Positions 53,513-61,156 of a DNA stretch of 64,000 bases are shown here, piece by piece. Position numbers and translations under genes: made by a program. Numbering within the stretch: the stretch's first letter is position 1; each line of letters starts with the position of its first letter. This DNA comes from CAZFGK01 sp964518635 (GTDB taxonomy: Bacteria > Zixibacteria > MSB-5A5 > GN15 > FEB-12): contig CAZFGK010000017.1 in the NCBI GenBank assembly GCA_964518635.1, positions 12,227-76,226 of the forward strand, read 5' to 3'. Under the pieces are notes generated by a model that saw only the letters and a list, made by a program, of their open reading frames with translations, did not search any database and was not told the origin of the DNA.

Positions 53513-54225
53513 GGTGTGCTCTCAGATTCGGGAGTACTGCGCTCAAGAAGTCGTGGTTCACGATCGGGAAACAGCTGACCATGCGCGAAGTGATACCGCT
53601 GCATCGACGGAATCGAAATAGGAAGCGGCTGCGAAGAAGTCAGCAGAATATTTCGCCCGGAGACACTCGCGGCGAGCAGTTTCTCTTCAACCAGTGAGAG
53701 TAATGTCCGATCAAGCCCGACCATAGGTTCATCGACTAAGAGCAGCGGCTGATGGGCAATTGATGCCCGCGCCAGTTGGGTAAGAAATCGCTGGGATGCC
53801 GTCAGGCGGGAAACTTTCGAATCCGCAAGATTCCCAAGCTGAAAGTCCCCCAACACCTTCATCACCCGCTCATGCAACTGGCGGGGGCGTTCCCCCTGTA
53901 TTACCAGCGGCAATACGACATTTTCGGTCACCGACCAGGCATCCACTAATGCCCATGCCCCGCCAACTCCGCCGATTTGGGCTCGAAGTCGTCGAAGTTT
54001 CATGCGGGATGCCTGAGTCACTTTCGTGCCTAGTACATCAATTGAGCCAGAGGTCGGTTTTCGCGCTCCAATGATCAGTTCGAGAAGGACGGATTTTCCA
54101 CTCCCACTTCCGCCAACCACCAGCGCGGAACCGCCGGTTTCAAGCGTGAAGGAGAGATCGGTGAAGAGTGGTTCCCCCCAGTCGGTATTGACATAGACGT
54201 GATCGAGTTGCAGACAAGCGCTCAT
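53509..54225 (-). CDS. ftsE: FtsE-like ABC ATPase with degenerate motifs
   Basis: A 238-residue ABC ATPase. Walker A (GGSGSGKS, about 38-45) and Walker B (LLLVDEP, 161-167, with the catalytic Glu) are intact. The Q-loop, usually IFQD, reads GVGGA (86-90); the ABC signature LSGGEQQR reads LTASQRF (141-147); the H-loop His is replaced (LTSSQP, about 195-200). Its position before ftsX and envC fixes it as FtsE. E. coli FtsE has all three motifs intact, so this is unusual and may mean slow or altered ATP hydrolysis. An acidic Ser/Pro tail ends the protein. Confidence 0.88.
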   Translation of the reverse strand: MSACLQLDHVYVNTDWGEPLFTDLSFTLETGGSALVVGGSGSGKSVLLELIIGARKPTSGSIDVLGTKVTQASRMKLRRLRAQIGGVGGAWALVDAWSVTENVVLPLVIQGERPRQLHERVMKVLGDFQLGNLADSKVSRLTASQRFLTQLARASIAHQPLLLVDEPMVGLDRTLLSLVEEKLLAASVSGRNILLTSSQPLPISIPSMQRYHFAHGQLFPDREPRLLERSTPESESTP

Positions 54226-54291
54226 TGTGATAATTCAGTGAACAATATTAGGTTCAGTCGGGTGCAGCGGTCGATTTCCTGTACTTTCTGG

Positions 54292-54320
54292 ATGGTATCT
54301 TTTCGACTTCGGTTGTACAA
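54292..54320 (-). promoter_or_regulatory. candidate promoter of the ftsE operon
   Basis: On the minus strand TTGTAC (54320-54315) and TACCAT (54297-54292) are 17 nt apart. Predicted leader to ftsE is about 60 nt. Match to consensus is moderate (three and four of six). Confidence 0.3.
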
Positions 54321-54328
54321 TTAAAAGT

Positions 54329-55300
54329 ATGAAACGACCCATCCTCAATCTTCTCTGCTTTTTGAGCCTCCTAATCGCTGTCCTGCTCATCGCACCTTCA
54401 GTTCGTTCCCAACAATGGACTCCGATCACGATCAATCTCCCGTACGGGATCAACGGGCTGAGTTTTCCGACAGCGGATACCGGCTTTTTTGTCAGTAATC
54501 GTGGTCAATTCGGACGTTCCTACAATGGCGGGCTAAAATGGGAAATTCTAACCATCGCGGATGCCATCCTTGAGGATGTCCATTTCCGCACGAGCCAACT
54601 CGGATACACCTGCGGTCGAAACGGCGTCGTCTACTTCACCACCAATGCCGGAAGAACCTGGACAAAAAGGGCCGTTCCTGATTCTACCTGCTGGCTGCTG
54701 TCGATTTATGTCTGCTCAGCAAATGACATCGTCGTGACTGGTGCCATTCGCGGAGGTAGTTCCCCGACCGGAGTCTGTTATTACTCCTCTGATGGTGGCG
54801 CACGATGGAAAAAAGCAGATGTCAACGGGATTCAGTTTGGTGAAATCACCCGCATCGACAACAAAACCCTCTCATTTCTTTCGTGGGGGCAGCGCCATCT
54901 CTCGACAGACTGCGGCAAGACCTGGGTGACAAGCTCGACTGGAAATGGCCGCCCGGGACGAGTCGCGATGCTCAACGGAAAAAGCGGAATCATGATCGGC
55001 AGCGATGGCTGGGGAGCAGTGACTCAAAACGGCGGACAGACCTGGGATTCAGTCAAAATGAATACACAGGCGAATCTCACCTGCATGGTAATGCCAACCC
55101 CGAAACGGGCTTTTGTCGGCGGTATGCAGGGGACGATGCTGACCACAGTCGACGGCGGCCTGAACTGGACAAAAGAAGAGCTTCCCTCGCAATTCGATGT
55201 CTTCGATATCGAGCAAGCGGGTGGATACTTGATTGCATCTGGAAGCGGTAGCTTTGGCGGCCGCGAAGCAAGACTCATCCGCCGAAAATTATCGAAGTAG
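54329..55300 (+). CDS. secreted Ycf48/BNR-like propeller protein
   Basis: A 323-residue exported protein with a clear signal peptide (1-28, ending VRSQ). The mature part has repeats with the pattern FxTxxxGxxxGxxGxVxxTxNGGxxW (FPTADTGFF, YTTNAGRTWTK-like, SDGGARW, QNGGQTWDS, VDGGLNWTK), as in Ycf48/BNR-type sialidase-like propellers common in FCB bacteria. It lacks a T9SS sorting domain. Function unknown. TACAAT lies 7 nt before the ATG but no -35 box fits. A single gene divergent from ftsE. Confidence 0.82.
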   Translation: MKRPILNLLCFLSLLIAVLLIAPSVRSQQWTPITINLPYGINGLSFPTADTGFFVSNRGQFGRSYNGGLKWEILTIADAILEDVHFRTSQLGYTCGRNGVVYFTTNAGRTWTKRAVPDSTCWLLSIYVCSANDIVVTGAIRGGSSPTGVCYYSSDGGARWKKADVNGIQFGEITRIDNKTLSFLSWGQRHLSTDCGKTWVTSSTGNGRPGRVAMLNGKSGIMIGSDGWGAVTQNGGQTWDSVKMNTQANLTCMVMPTPKRAFVGGMQGTMLTTVDGGLNWTKEELPSQFDVFDIEQAGGYLIASGSGSFGGREARLIRRKLSK

Positions 55301-55365
55301 AATAAGACGGCAGATTTGATTCTATCTATCTGAATCACCCTATTCAAGCGACTTCATTTTCCTCC

Positions 55366-55384
55366 CCCTGAGCTTGTCGAAGGG
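55366..55384 (+). repeat. REP-like repeat CCCTGAGCTTGTCGAAGGG
   Basis: One copy of a dispersed palindromic repeat (CCCT ... AGGG arms around GAGCTTGTCGA) found five times in the window. It lies between a plus-strand gene end and the terminator of the peroxiredoxin gene. A separate short hairpin CCGGCGA/TCGCCGG follows at about 55401-55417. Confidence 0.8.
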
Positions 55385-55427
55385 TCTTCTTCATCAGTAA
55401 CCGGCGATCTTCGCCGGGGATACTCAT

Positions 55428-55462
55428 AAAAAAATGCCCCTTGGTCAACTGATCAAGGGGCA
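55428..55462 (-). terminator. rho-independent terminator of the peroxiredoxin gene
   Basis: On the minus strand TGCCCCTTG ... CAAGGGGCA (55462-55435) pairs perfectly over 9 bp with a 10-nt loop and is followed by seven T. It begins 27 nt past the stop codon of the gene at 55489. Confidence 0.9.
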
Positions 55463-55488
55463 CTATTTGTTCATGATACCTAATTGAA

Positions 55489-56286
55489 CTACATCGTCAG
55501 CTTCTTGAGCTCCGCAACCAGATCACTCGGTTCAGCACGTTTCCGATAGTCAACATCAAGAAACGCATAGCTGATTGTACCATCCTTGGCGATCACATAC
55601 GTCGCCGACAAAGGAAGCTCCGACTTCGTCATGCTGTAATACTGCTTGAAATCAAGCCCGAAACTCGCCGCAATCGAGTCGACCATCTTCGGGACTTCAT
55701 ACGCGAGTCCAAACTGACGAGCGACTACCAGCGAACTATCACTCAGCACCGGATAAGCAAGCGTATCAGCTGCGACCACACCAGCTGATCGTTCAGGAGT
55801 CTCACCCGAAACAGCAACGAGCTGACCACCCGCCGCACTGATTTCCGGCAAAAATCGCTGAAGACCGCGCAGGTAAATATTGCAGTACGGACACCATGCC
55901 CCACGATAGAAGACCAGCACAATCGGACCATTGGCCAGCAGCGCTTCACTGCTCACCGGATTTCCGTTCGCATCCGGCAACACGAAGGCCGGGGCCTTTG
56001 CGCCGACCTGCAACGCCTGCTGCAGCATCCCGCGCGAGACAAGCTCTTCGGCAGCCGTCCGACCCGCCTCTGCAAGAATCGGCATCTCGGCAGCGGATGC
56101 TTCCGCCATCTTAGTTAATTCTGCATCAATCGGACGTTCGGCAATTGCGACCGGAGCCGGAGTGGTAACCGGGGCCTCTTCCGGTTTCTTGGCACTTTCA
56201 TTTGAGCAGCCGAATGAGATAATCAGCACCGAGGTCATCCCCAAGAGGGCGCAGAGGGAGGCAATTCTTCGAAGGAGTGGAGTCAT
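55489..56286 (-). CDS. peroxiredoxin-like (AhpC/TSA) lipoprotein
   Basis: A 265-residue protein starting MTPLLRRIASLCALLG; the frame runs 48 codons further upstream into a repeat region and is not used. A signal sequence ends SFGC, a plausible but not perfect lipobox, so it is probably membrane-anchored in the periplasm. The thioredoxin-fold domain has VLVFYRGAWCPYCNIYL (peroxidatic CxxC) and VSGETPERS. Such proteins reduce peroxides or thiols. Alternatively it is a thiol-disulfide oxidoreductase. It has its own strong terminator. Confidence 0.85.
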   Translation of the reverse strand: MTPLLRRIASLCALLGMTSVLIISFGCSNESAKKPEEAPVTTPAPVAIAERPIDAELTKMAEASAAEMPILAEAGRTAAEELVSRGMLQQALQVGAKAPAFVLPDANGNPVSSEALLANGPIVLVFYRGAWCPYCNIYLRGLQRFLPEISAAGGQLVAVSGETPERSAGVVAADTLAYPVLSDSSLVVARQFGLAYEVPKMVDSIAASFGLDFKQYYSMTKSELPLSATYVIAKDGTISYAFLDVDYRKRAEPSDLVAELKKLTM

Positions 56287-56424
56287 GCAGATGTCCTTTC
56301 GTTTTGCGCAGAGTACAGCAGAACCAGACTGTCGAGCTACAAAATTATCTGTGTGAGTCTGTCCCAGGTTCGGTGGTCCGGCGTTCCTAGCCGGGATTAC
56401 CTCCAGACACGCTGAATCCCATCT

Positions 56425-56498
56425 TGTCATGCTGAGCTTGTCGAAGCATGACTTCAGCGATCAAACGTGAAGTCACCCTTCGACAAGCTCAGGGTGAC
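56425..56498. repeat. inverted pair of REP-like repeats
   Basis: GTCATGCTGAGCTTGTCGAAGCATGA (56426-56451) and, inverted, GTCACCCT ... AGGGTGAC (56472-56498). The first copy has ATGC/GCAT in the stem where the others have CCC/GGG, so pairing is kept by compensating changes while the loop GAGCTTGTCG is unchanged. The rest of the gap between the peroxiredoxin and tag genes (56287-56539) holds no gene. Confidence 0.85.
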
Positions 56499-56539
56499 AG
56501 GAATCGCGGGAACCAAAGCGATCCGGCGCTACAAGATTC

Positions 56540-57127
56540 CTATGCCAGTTCTTTATACCGAAAACAACTCGTCAAATGATCATTCACCAATCCACATGCC
56601 TGCATGTAGGCATAAATGATTGTCGAGCCGACAAATGTCATCCCCCGCTTTTTCAGATCTTTGGATAGCGCATCACTCTCGGCGGTTGTCGCGGGGACCT
56701 CTTTCATCGACGCAAGCCGATTCACTTTCGGTTTCCCGCCAACAAACTTCCAGACATAGGCATCGAAACTGCCTAACTCTTTCTGAATTGCAAGGAATGC
56801 GAGGGCATTTTTGCGCACGGAGAATATCTTGAGACGATTCCGAACAATATCGGGGTTGTGCATCAGTTTTTCGAGTTGGGCGTCGGTCATCTTTGCGACT
56901 TTGACCGGATCGAATTCTTTGAACGCTTTTCGATAGCATTCCCGTTTTTTGAGAATCGTCTCCCAGTTCAATCCGGCCTGCGCCCCTTCGAGGATGAGAA
57001 ACTCGAAATGGACGAGATCATCATGAACCGGCACTCCCCAGTGGGTGTCGTGATAATGCTCGTAGTGGGGCTTTCCCACCCCAACCCACGTACAGCGGGT
57101 TGGGGGCTTTTCAGTCTTACTCGTCAT
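56540..57127 (-). CDS. tag: DNA-3-methyladenine glycosylase I
   Basis: A 195-residue glycosylase, the usual size. The zinc-binding residues are visible as Cys12, His26 (YHDTHWGVP), His184 and Cys188 (NDHLTSCFRY); LEGAQAGLNWETILKKRE and FVGSTIIYAYMQA are also typical. It removes 3-methyladenine from DNA. It follows the DUF5131 gene by 5 nt and may be cotranscribed with it. Confidence 0.96.
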   Translation of the reverse strand: MTSKTEKPPTRCTWVGVGKPHYEHYHDTHWGVPVHDDLVHFEFLILEGAQAGLNWETILKKRECYRKAFKEFDPVKVAKMTDAQLEKLMHNPDIVRNRLKIFSVRKNALAFLAIQKELGSFDAYVWKFVGGKPKVNRLASMKEVPATTAESDALSKDLKKRGMTFVGSTIIYAYMQACGLVNDHLTSCFRYKELA

Positions 57128-57132
57128 GAGGA

Positions 57133-57888
57133 CTAGGCGGCGTGCTGCTCTTTCAAAGCAACTTGCATTTCGGGCTCAGACTTGCGGAGCGGAGTATCAT
57201 CATAAGTGCGATTATCCAATATACGCCCTGTCTTCTTTTTATTCACGCCACCCCACTGCTTGAAGAAGAAGTCGGTTCCGTAGGTCTTGCATTGCTTGCG
57301 AATATCGACGGCCCATTTGCGCAACATCGGACGAGCACCGGGGCCAGATTCTCCACCAACAATTGCCCAATGAATACCTGACAAGTCTACTTCCTGGACA
57401 GAATCTATCAATGGCTCGAATGAGACAAATCTGGTCTGTACCGGGACTTTTCGAAGGTCGTCTAGACGGAATCGATAGACGTGTGACTCAACCGTCACAC
57501 CCATCCAGATATTTTTGTGCCAGGTCAGTTTTGGGGCAAGACGTACGAGTCGTTTTGATCGCTTTGTAAGAATCTGAAAGACGTGCTGCTCGGCGCGACC
57601 CATGACATCGAAAACCTGCTGTAAGAACTCAAAGGGAATCTCTTCGTGGAACAGATCGCTCATCGAATTCACAAAAATCACCCGTGAATGTTTCCATCGC
57701 AGCGGCTCTTCGAGAGATTCGGGATGACAGGTAACGTCAAACGCATTGCGATATTTGTGTACACCCATCGCCTGAAGCCGCTTCGCCATCCGGTCGGCAT
57801 AACAGTGCTCGCATCCGGGTGAGACCTTGTCGCATCCGGTCACCGGATTCCACGTAGATTGAGTCCATTCGATAGAGGATTTATTCAT
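57133..57888 (-). CDS. DUF5131 (phage Gp37/Gp68-like) three-cysteine-motif protein
   Basis: A 251-residue protein starting SIEWTQSTWNPVTGCDKVSPGCEHCYADRMA, with cysteines 19, 26 and 29 in a C-x6-C-x2-C motif, followed by RVIFVNSMSDLFHEEIPFE, ILTKRSKRL, NIWMGVTVES and GGESGPGARPM, all characteristic of the family. The cysteine motif and barrel-like pattern suggest a radical-SAM-like enzyme, but no activity is established. It is encoded with its regular partner TcmP (4-nt overlap). Homologues occur on phages and mobile elements. Confidence 0.88.
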   Translation of the reverse strand: MNKSSIEWTQSTWNPVTGCDKVSPGCEHCYADRMAKRLQAMGVHKYRNAFDVTCHPESLEEPLRWKHSRVIFVNSMSDLFHEEIPFEFLQQVFDVMGRAEQHVFQILTKRSKRLVRLAPKLTWHKNIWMGVTVESHVYRFRLDDLRKVPVQTRFVSFEPLIDSVQEVDLSGIHWAIVGGESGPGARPMLRKWAVDIRKQCKTYGTDFFFKQWGGVNKKKTGRILDNRTYDDTPLRKSEPEMQVALKEQHAA

Positions 57889-58736
57889 GGGTATTGAAGA
57901 TCAAGGGATAAACCATCACGATCATCAACAAATTTTCGAATAATTTGGCCACCTATCTTGTTGGCCAACTTATCCTCACATGCAAAGATTAAGTAATATA
58001 GCGGTATCCCTTGTGAGTTTTTCATCGGAAGCGGATCCAAAACATACTCAAATTGAGCGATTTCCCTTAGGCGTTTACAATAAGCAAGAGCAAGTTTTCC
58101 CGTATCACCTACACGAACTGTTTGATTGCCCTGTCTTTCATACATTAATTCTCTCCAGGTCTCATCACCCCAGAAAGCATTCATCCTTCTAAAACCCACA
58201 GGTGTGATTTTTCTAAAGTCATTTCGGCAAACGTTTCTTAGAAGGTCCATTCTAGGGAAATTTATGAAAACATCAGATACTCCCGACTTGCCTGCAACGC
58301 AAAGAACATTCCAGTGGAGGTCACAACCGTAGGGGTCTAGAAGGCAAATACTGCGACTATTGCTGGTGTTTGTGATGTGCTCACGGAAGATGATAGGTAA
58401 GCACCTATTCGAGTCATCGTGAAAAACGAAAACTCCATCTCTGTTTCCGAAAGACTTTAAGTATGCTTCTGCTCTGCGCTTGTTCTTATCGATTAGAAAG
58501 TACTTATTAAATGAAGGGGTCACATTCAACGCTCTTGCCGCTGCTGCTAGAACCGCCTCCCCAGTCTTTACAGAGACTTGCTTCGGATTGCCTGCAAAAG
58601 CATCAACATAGATAAGTTCGAATTTCCCGTTGAGAGCTCTTACATAGGCTTTGTAATACTTCTCAAGCAACCCAATTTTGTCAATTGACCATTGTTTTAA
58701 GAAGTCAGGTTTCGGCTGTTCTGCATCAATGCCCAT
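57885..58736 (-). CDS. tcmP: three-Cys-motif partner protein TcmP
   Basis: A 283-residue protein of the TcmP family: FLKQWSIDKIGLLEKYY, FELIYVDAFAGNP, KYFLIDKNKRRAEAYL and ICLLDPYGCDLHWN. The DAFAG, FIDKN-like strand and DPYG segments suggest a Rossmann methyltransferase-like fold. The ATG at 58736 has GGGGTAAG upstream and is preferred over a GTG 14 codons earlier. The gene and its 3' and 5' borders look more AT-rich than the surroundings, which together with the phage-linked partner points to horizontal acquisition. Confidence 0.85.
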   Translation of the reverse strand: MGIDAEQPKPDFLKQWSIDKIGLLEKYYKAYVRALNGKFELIYVDAFAGNPKQVSVKTGEAVLAAAARALNVTPSFNKYFLIDKNKRRAEAYLKSFGNRDGVFVFHDDSNRCLPIIFREHITNTSNSRSICLLDPYGCDLHWNVLCVAGKSGVSDVFINFPRMDLLRNVCRNDFRKITPVGFRRMNAFWGDETWRELMYERQGNQTVRVGDTGKLALAYCKRLREIAQFEYVLDPLPMKNSQGIPLYYLIFACEDKLANKIGGQIIRKFVDDRDGLSLDLQYP

Positions 58737-58834
58737 CTGTCTTACCCCAATACATGTTTCTGCAACTTCGAGTGGCACGAATGCAAATTAGGAAATTATT
58801 GTCCCGGAACGAAATCACATTCTGTAGCCCCCCC

Positions 58835-59719
58835 TCACCTCACCTGCAGCTGCTTCTCCTCGGGGATCGACATCGCTTCAATCCCTTTCATTGCATCACC
58901 CAATGCATGAGAATGCTCGGCAATCACGGCGTAGTCCTGCCAGTGAGTCGTGGCGGCGACAATCGCCTTCGCCCGTTTCTCCGGATCAGAGGATTTGAAA
59001 ATTCCAGACCCGACAAACACCGCTTCCGCTCCCAGATGCATACAAAGCGCGGCATCCGCCGGTGTCGCTACCCCGCCTGCGGCAAAATTCGGCACCGGCA
59101 ATTTCCCGTGCTGCGCGACCCATTTCACCAGATCAAGCGGCACACGATGCTCTTTCGCCGCACCATAGAGTTCTTCGGTAGAGAGGACAGTAAGCGATTT
59201 CATCTCACGATTGATCTGACGCAGATGTTTGACCGCCTGTGAGACATCCCCGGTCCCGGCTTCCCCTTTGGTTCGAATCATCGCCGCCCCCTCGGCAATA
59301 CGACGGAGCGCTTCGCCGATATTTCGGCAACCGCACACAAAGGGAACCTTGAACGGCCATTTGTCGACATGATATTCATGATCCGCCGGAGTCAGCACTT
59401 CGGATTCGTCAATGAAATCGATTTCTAGTGTTTCAAGAACGCGGGCTTCGATGGTATGCCCGATCCGGCATTTCGCCATCACTGGGATGGTCACGATACG
59501 TTTGATATTTTCGATGATATCCAGATCCGCCATCCGCGCGACTCCCCCCTCAGCGCGAATATCGGAAGGGACGCGCTCAAGAGCCATCACCGCTGCGGCA
59601 CCGGCCTGTTCGGCAATACGGGCCTGCTCCGGATTGACCACATCCATGATCACGCCACCTTTGAGCATTTCGGCGAGACCGACTTTCACTTTGTACTGGG
59701 GGTCATTTACTGGAAGCAT
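58835..59719 (-). CDS. pdxS: pyridoxal 5'-phosphate synthase lyase subunit PdxS
   Basis: A 294-residue TIM-barrel protein, full length. The Schiff-base lysines Lys83 (MAKCRIGH) and Lys151 (IRTKGEAGTG) and Asp26 (VIMDVVNP) are present, as is NFAAGGVATPADAALCM. With the glutaminase PdxT it makes pyridoxal phosphate from ribose 5-phosphate, glyceraldehyde 3-phosphate and glutamine. pdxT is not next to it. AAGG lies 6 nt before the ATG. Confidence 0.97.
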   Translation of the reverse strand: MLPVNDPQYKVKVGLAEMLKGGVIMDVVNPEQARIAEQAGAAAVMALERVPSDIRAEGGVARMADLDIIENIKRIVTIPVMAKCRIGHTIEARVLETLEIDFIDESEVLTPADHEYHVDKWPFKVPFVCGCRNIGEALRRIAEGAAMIRTKGEAGTGDVSQAVKHLRQINREMKSLTVLSTEELYGAAKEHRVPLDLVKWVAQHGKLPVPNFAAGGVATPADAALCMHLGAEAVFVGSGIFKSSDPEKRAKAIVAATTHWQDYAVIAEHSHALGDAMKGIEAMSIPEEKQLQVR

Positions 59720-60092
59720 TACGTACCTTCTTGCCTTCTACCTGTTCGTTGCCTGACTTCGAAAAATTCGCCATCGGGGAACATCCCGATTGGACTCTCA
59801 ACTGAGATACCCCGAATATAGTGGTTTGGTTTCCGCACTCAACCGGCAAATGACTCCCCTTCGGTGGAATCTGGAAATCGCCGAACAACCTGCGGGACAG
59901 CGACTTTACCCCCTTCGGAAACAATCTGGCAAAACGAACGTTCTTCGGCTGTACCTGTCCGTCGGATCGAACAAGAAACATCCGCTAAAAAATGGATGGT
60001 AGATTTCGTTTACCGATATATCATACCAGCGGCTGGCTGGAGTGTAGAAGCACTTCCCCGAAGCCAAAAGAGCGAACCAAGGAGATTTGCAT
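59720..60092. other. divergent intergenic region pdxS / iscA-like gene
   Basis: About 370 nt without a supported gene; the overlapping frames on both strands lack family similarity and ribosome-binding sites. A small perfect hairpin ATCGGG/CCCGAT lies at 59773-59790. No convincing promoter was found by eye. Confidence 0.4.
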
Positions 60093-60473
60093 ATGTCTAC
60101 CGCGACCCCGAATACCAATCCTGCCCCCGGTCAGGTCACCCCTGACAAAGTTGTTCAGATGACCGAATCGGCGATTGCCGAAGTGAAACGTCTGCTCTCA
60201 GAAGAAGAAGGGGAAAACCTGTTCCTTCGTATTGGACTGGCAAGTGGCGGATGTTCGGGGATGTCTTACACGATGGCAATCGAAGATGAACCGGGGGAAT
60301 TTGACCGTGAGTTCGATTTCGACGGTGTCAAAGTCCGTGTCGATCTCAAGCAACTGGTCTATCTGGCTGGCACTACCATTGACTACAAGAACGCGATGAT
60401 GGGGGGCGGCTTCCAGTTCATCAATCCGAATGCAAAACGCTCCTGCGGCTGCGGCTCATCATTTAGCTGCTAG
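60093..60473 (+). CDS. iron-sulfur cluster insertion protein (HesB/IscA/ErpA family)
   Basis: A 126-residue A-type carrier. The three conserved cysteines are in SGGCSGMSY and SCGCGSSF; the core LRIGLASGG, FDGVKVRVD and GGGFQFINPNA fits the family. AAGGAG lies 8 nt before the ATG at 60093; a TTG two codons earlier is less likely. It delivers Fe-S clusters to apoproteins. The gene starts a three-gene plus-strand group with DUF2480 and a ferredoxin. Confidence 0.93.
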   Translation: MSTATPNTNPAPGQVTPDKVVQMTESAIAEVKRLLSEEEGENLFLRIGLASGGCSGMSYTMAIEDEPGEFDREFDFDGVKVRVDLKQLVYLAGTTIDYKNAMMGGGFQFINPNAKRSCGCGSSFSC

Positions 60474-60515
60474 AGCATTAAGCAAGAGGATACGCGACCT
60501 TTCGCACTTTCACGG

Positions 60516-60797
60516 ATGAACTACGAAATCATTGACCCAAAGGAATTCATTGCTGGCGACATGTTTCGCGAGGATGAATTCCTTTTGCGGGCTGAACAAT
60601 TCGACTGGCCTAAATTTCAGGGGAAGATGGTGCTGGTTCGCGGCTGCTCGACCATGGTGCCGCCGTGGATCTATATGCTGATTACCTCAAAGCTCTCCCC
60701 GTTTGCAAAATCTATCCGTTATGGCAACGAACATGACAACGTCGTAATCTTTCGCGCTCCGCGCACAAGTGACGCAATTTCTGTCGATGCCGAGTAA
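60516..60797 (+). CDS. short DUF2480-like protein
   Basis: A 93-residue protein resembling DUF2480 proteins of Bacteroidetes (LLRAEQFDWPKFQGKMVLVRGCSTMVPPWIYMLITSKLSPFAKSI region). Family members are usually near 170 residues; this one has a single compact unit. Function unknown. It sits between the A-type Fe-S carrier and an ISC-type ferredoxin, with gaps of 42 and 38 nt, suggesting an Fe-S link. Its Cys in RGCSTM is conserved in what I recall of the family. No strong ribosome-binding site precedes the ATG. Confidence 0.7.
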   Translation: MNYEIIDPKEFIAGDMFREDEFLLRAEQFDWPKFQGKMVLVRGCSTMVPPWIYMLITSKLSPFAKSIRYGNEHDNVVIFRAPRTSDAISVDAE

Positions 60798-60835
60798 CCA
60801 CATAACCTTTTCAATGAAATACTAAGACCAACGAG

Positions 60836-61156
60836 ATGCCGAAGATTCATTTTCTCCCCGCAGATGTGACCGTCGAAGTCAAAACCGGAACTGCCCTTCT
60901 CGATGCCGCCCTTGATAATAATATCCACCTTGACCACAACTGCGGCGGCAACTGCGCCTGCTCAACCTGTCATATCATTGTCGAAGAGGGATTCGAATCA
61001 CTCAACAAGATGACCGAAGATGAGATGGACATGCTTGACGAAGCCGAAGGGCTAACCAAGACGAGTCGACTCTCCTGTCAGGCATTGGTCGCCGACAAAG
61101 ATCTGAAAGTGATCATCCCGAACAAAGACGTGAAGTGGGATGATGATACGTTTTAG
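60836..61156 (+). CDS. fdx: ISC-type [2Fe-2S] ferredoxin
   Basis: A 106-residue adrenodoxin-like ferredoxin. Cluster ligands are C-x5-C-x2-C in NCGGNCACSTCH plus the distal Cys in RLSCQAL; EEGFESLNKMTEDEMDMLDEA is typical of ISC ferredoxins. It supplies electrons for Fe-S cluster assembly. It belongs with the IscA-like gene upstream; iscS, iscU and hscAB are not in the window. Confidence 0.94.
   Translation: MPKIHFLPADVTVEVKTGTALLDAALDNNIHLDHNCGGNCACSTCHIIVEEGFESLNKMTEDEMDMLDEAEGLTKTSRLSCQALVADKDLKVIIPNKDVKWDDDTF

Noticed and set aside
54316..54328. A third leaderless promoter (TACAAT 7 nt before the ATG at 54329)
   Set aside because: No -35 box is found at 16-18 nt spacing, so the single hexamer is not enough.
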